A stretch of DNA of 64,000 nucleotides. It comes from Desulfofustis sp964433645. Its GTDB lineage: Bacteria; Desulfobacterota; Desulfobulbia; Desulfobulbales; Desulfocapsaceae. Under the pieces are notes generated by a model that was not told the origin of the DNA, made no database searches, and saw nothing but the letters and a program-made list of their open reading frames with translations. A program made the translations under genes and the position numbers. Shown in pieces: positions 61,905 through 64,000 of this stretch. The stretch covers positions 11,803 through 75,802 of the forward strand of contig CAYSSK010000005.1 of the NCBI GenBank assembly GCA_964433645.1. The letters are read 5' to 3'. Numbering within the stretch: position 1 is the stretch's first letter; the number at the start of each line of letters is the position of its first letter.

Positions 61905-62211
61905 TCCAAGGGCGGCGAGAATGCTGACCGAGGCCCTGCCATGAAAAAATTGTACCATCTGGGCGGTCACCTTCCGGGGAAAGAGACTGACTCCCTCGGC
62001 GACCACCCCGTGGTCGCCGGCTCAGATGACAATCACCTTGTTGCTCAACCGAACATCAAGGGTTCCGGATATCGCCGCCAGTCGGGTCGAGACTGGCTCG
62101 AGCACGCCAAGACAGCCCTGCGGCGCGGGCCTGATTGGCCGGTCGCTGCAAGGCCGGCTGATAAAGGGTCGCGTCCGGCGGCCGAATTGCTGTAATCGTT
62201 GGCTTTAGCAT
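61905..62211 (-). pseudogene. cobT: cobT (nicotinate-nucleotide--dimethylbenzimidazole phosphoribosyltransferase) remnant, N-terminal third
   Basis: ATG 62211 opens MLKPTITAIRPPDATLYQPA; after a frameshift near 62110-62135 the reading is GCLGVLEPVSTRLAAISGTL, then VIVI-stop-AGDHGVVAEGVSLFPRKVT and AQMVQFFHGRASVSILAALGG. These match the CobT N-terminal third (PPGSLGRLE, MAGDHGVxxEGVS, VTAQMV). The in-frame TGA is at 62023-62025. Homology stops near 61905, so roughly 250 residues are missing. It follows the ThiC/BzaF-like gene in the same direction, as cobT does in bza operons. Confidence 0.85.
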
Positions 62212-62235
62212 CTGCCTGAATCTCTCCTTGAATAC

Positions 62236-62270
62236 CCGCCAGCGTCAGTTCCATCACGGGGCTGACGCTG
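62236..62270. repeat. 11-bp hairpin between ThiC/BzaF-like gene and cobT remnant
   Basis: GCCAGCGTCAG (62236-62246) and CTGACGCTGGC (62260-62270) form a perfect stem with a 13-base loop. No T run follows on the minus strand; an A run flanks the other side. Probably a transcript-end or processing structure. Confidence 0.5.
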
Positions 62271-62314
62271 GCTAAAAAGTGGATGAAAGCTCTTTGTCCC
62301 GGAGACCGGCAGCC

Positions 62315-63634
62315 TCATCGAGTAATGGAGAGTTTGTCGCCGGCGATATCGTCCTTGAACACTTCCATCCCCTTCTTCATGGCGCAGAAATCGCCGCACA
62401 TGGTGCAGGTATCGCTCGCTTCGGGGGTCCGCTGGGCACGCACTTCCCTGGCCTTGCCGGGAAACATCAGGTACTGCTCCAACTCCTGCCAACGCATGTC
62501 GCGTCGGGCCTTGGCCGCCATTTTCTCCCGGTCGCGTCGGTCCGGATACTTGGCGACATCGCCGATGCGCACCGCCAGTCGGGTGGCCCGTATTCCCTCG
62601 CGGACATCGTTTTCATCGGGAAGGGCCAGGTGCTCCGCCGGAGTGATATAACAGACCAGATCCGCGCCGAACCGGGCCGAGTTGGCGGCACCGATGGCGG
62701 AGACGATATGGTCGTAGCCGGCGCCGGTATCGAGCGGCAGCGGCCCGAGGACATAATAGGGGGCATTGCCGCTCATTCGTTTTTCCAGCATGATGTTGCC
62801 TTCGATCTCGTCGAGCGGCACATGACCGGGGCCTTCGACCATCATCTGGCAGCCCATTTCCCGGCCCATCTCGGCAAGTTCGCAGTTAATGATCATCTCC
62901 GCCATCTGCGCCCGATCGTGGCTGTCGTGGATAGCCCCGGCCCGGATACCGTTGCCCAGCGAGAGAATGGCATCGTATTTCTTCATCAGGCCGCACACCC
63001 GGTCGAATTGTTCATAGAGCGGATTTTCTCGGCCGGTGGCATCCATCCAGGCCACCATGAAGGTGCCGCCCTTGGAGGCCAGGCCGCCGTAGCGGAACCC
63101 CTGCTTGCGCAACCGCTCGATGGTATAGCGGTTGATGCCGCAGTGAATGGCCATAAAGCTGAGGCCGTCGGCCAATTGCCGCTCGATCAGGTCAAAGAGG
63201 AATTCCGGATCCAACTTGGCCGGGTTTTTGTATGTGCGCGCAGTTTCCTTAAAAGCCTGATAGAGGGGCACATTGCCCACCGGCAGGTTGGTGTTGGCGA
63301 TGACCTCCCGCCTGATGCGGTCGAGATCGCCGCCCGCCGACAATTCCATCAGGGTATCAGCTCCCTCCTCCTCGCCAATCCGGGCCTTGCGGATCTCGGC
63401 CGCCAAGTCGCAGATATCGGAGCTGGTACCGATGGAGGCGTTGACCTTGGTCCGCAGGCCGGTACCGATGCCCACCGCCTTCCGCAGGGGACGAGAGGGA
63501 TTATGGGCAATAACGATTTCCCCTTTGGCCACCCGTTCGCGAATCAGTTCCACCGGCACACCTTCGTCCCGGGCAACTCTTTCCATCTGCGGGGTGAGCA
63601 TGTTTTCCCGGGCGAGTTCGATCTGTGTCTTCAT
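62315..63634 (-). CDS. bzaF: ThiC/BzaF-family radical SAM enzyme, probable 5-hydroxybenzimidazole synthase
   Basis: 439 residues from ATG 63634 with GGAGG upstream. ThiC-family features: MVEGPGHVPLDEIEGNI, GPLPLDTGAGYDHIVSAIGAA, CYITPAEHLALP and the C-terminal FeS motif CTMCGDFC. ThiC makes the thiamine pyrimidine; its paralogue BzaF makes 5-hydroxybenzimidazole, the start of the B12 lower ligand, from the same substrate (AIR). The leader is a cobalamin riboswitch rather than a TPP one, and a cobT remnant follows, so BzaF is preferred. GPLPLDTGAGYDHI also departs from the TDIAPGYDHI of typical ThiC. The symbol is an inference; thiC is the alternative. Confidence 0.75.
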   Translation of the reverse strand: MKTQIELARENMLTPQMERVARDEGVPVELIRERVAKGEIVIAHNPSRPLRKAVGIGTGLRTKVNASIGTSSDICDLAAEIRKARIGEEEGADTLMELSAGGDLDRIRREVIANTNLPVGNVPLYQAFKETARTYKNPAKLDPEFLFDLIERQLADGLSFMAIHCGINRYTIERLRKQGFRYGGLASKGGTFMVAWMDATGRENPLYEQFDRVCGLMKKYDAILSLGNGIRAGAIHDSHDRAQMAEMIINCELAEMGREMGCQMMVEGPGHVPLDEIEGNIMLEKRMSGNAPYYVLGPLPLDTGAGYDHIVSAIGAANSARFGADLVCYITPAEHLALPDENDVREGIRATRLAVRIGDVAKYPDRRDREKMAAKARRDMRWQELEQYLMFPGKAREVRAQRTPEASDTCTMCGDFCAMKKGMEVFKDDIAGDKLSITR

Positions 63635-63672
63635 CGTTTTTTCCTCCATTTTGCAGGATGCCCGCCCCGGAA

Positions 63673-63719
63673 AATAAAAAAGGGCTCCGCAAGGCGGCAT
63701 CGCCTTTACAGAACCCTTT
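63673..63719 (-). terminator. Riboswitch expression-platform terminator
   Basis: On the minus strand AAAGGGTTC (63719-63711) pairs with GAGCCCTTT (one G-U), enclosing an inner AAGGCG/CGCCTT stem, followed by TTTTTT (63681-63676). It sits between the riboswitch core and the start codon, so cobalamin binding probably stops transcription here. Confidence 0.8.
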
Positions 63720-63744
63720 ACCATCGTGTTCCTCGAACAAGACT

Positions 63745-63895
63745 CTTTATACGTCTTCTGACTCCTGGATACTGCCTGGTCGCGCCTTCCCGATCCATAT
63801 AAGCGATCAGTGGCTTCCCGTGTGGGAGAGCGACCGTAAATTCCAGTTACAGCGGCGGGACCGTCACGGAATCGCACCGTGTTCCGTTTATAAAG
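63745..63895 (-). ncRNA. Cobalamin riboswitch
   Basis: Read on the minus strand the element shows GGTGCGATTCCGTGAC, GTCCCGCCGCTGTAA, the conserved GCCACTG (63814-63808), GGGAAGGC and GAGTCAGAAGACG, the hallmarks of the B12 aptamer. A 7-bp P1 helix closes it: CTTTATA (63895-63889) with TATAAAG (63751-63745). A terminator follows. It controls the ThiC/BzaF-like gene. Confidence 0.92.
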
Positions 63896-63941
63896 CTGTC
63901 TTCATATCTCTTGGGCAACGTTGTTGCTACGTTGCCGGACC

Positions 63942-63969
63942 AGTGTACGACATAATTCACCACTGTCAA
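63942..63969 (-). promoter_or_regulatory. Promoter of the riboswitch transcript
   Basis: On the minus strand TTGACA (63969-63964), 16 bases, TACACT (63947-63942). It lies about 50 bases before the riboswitch 5' side; a GGCAACGT/ACGTTGCC hairpin (63914-63937) lies between. Confidence 0.6.
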
Positions 63970-64000
63970 CAGGAAGATGATTGAGAAGAACGGCTCCTCA

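Noticed and set aside
61866..62195. 109-codon plus-strand frame over the cobT remnant
   Set aside because: It is antisense to readable CobT motifs on the minus strand.
63745..63895. TPP riboswitch before the ThiC-like gene
   Set aside because: The element carries GCCACTG, GGGAAGGC and GAGTCAGAAGACG of the cobalamin aptamer, and no CTGAGA/ACCTGA pair of a TPP aptamer was found.

Overview
The window looks like chromosomal DNA (G+C well above half) from an anaerobic Gram-negative bacterium, most likely a Desulfobacterota member near Desulfobulbales. This rests on gene content: a DsrE/TusA/YeeE-type sulfur-handling cluster, a Na+-pump decarboxylase (OadGAB), a pyrG-kdsA-kdsC-lptC envelope operon, NikR, large multidomain kinases, and a cobalamin-riboswitch-controlled ThiC/BzaF-type enzyme. 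It is inference from gene families, not from a marker gene. No rRNA, tRNA, CRISPR array or intact insertion sequence was recognised. Two runs of exactly 100 N (38673-38772, 47536-47635) are scaffold gaps; one interrupts a sensor kinase and one follows a small HAD-like phosphatase.

Layout: 1-3 kb holds a serine hydrolase tail and a sulfur-relay cluster (two DsrE/F-like proteins, a 57-residue protein resembling a shortened DsrH/TusB, TusA, and a divergent YeeE/YedE transporter). 3-8 kb is a housekeeping run (HD-GYP regulator, gatC, gatA, hisC, cmk), then convergent pal. 8.8-15.7 kb has rlmKL, a soluble hybrid kinase, an OleA-like thiolase, an AMMECR1 protein, a YkgJ-type protein and a hotdog thioesterase. 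15.7-22.5 kb is a 1752-residue multi-kinase, a glycosyltransferase and nikR. 22.6-31.6 kb has trmO, the lptC-kdsC-kdsA-pyrG operon, msrAB, small accessory genes, fabI and an IscA-like protein. 31.8-35.9 kb is the Na+ pump decarboxylase operon. 36-44 kb is mixed (GtrA-like, sensor kinase, pyrF, lipoprotein, beta-CASP nuclease, surE), followed by ilvY-ilvC. 47-50.5 kb has a phosphatase, a second HD-GYP regulator and malonyl-CoA decarboxylase. 50.5-55.7 kb is a complete arginine-to-spermidine operon (speA, carboxyspermidine dehydrogenase, nspC, speB). 55.9-61.2 kb carries two glycosyltransferases, glycerate kinase and an NlpC/P60 lipoprotein. 61.4-64 kb is a decaying segment with sodC and cobT remnants downstream of a cobalamin riboswitch and a ThiC/BzaF-like gene.

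The strongest leads are: (1) the compact DsrEFH-like set whose third member is only 57 residues; (2) the cobalamin riboswitch plus cobT remnant around a gene that simple homology would call thiC but that is better explained as bzaF, for 5-hydroxybenzimidazole (B12 lower ligand) synthesis; (3) an RlmKL fusion whose RlmK half has lost its catalytic motifs; (4) a giant kinase with a dead Ser/Thr kinase domain; and (5) an OadB with an exported biotinyl/lipoyl-like domain.
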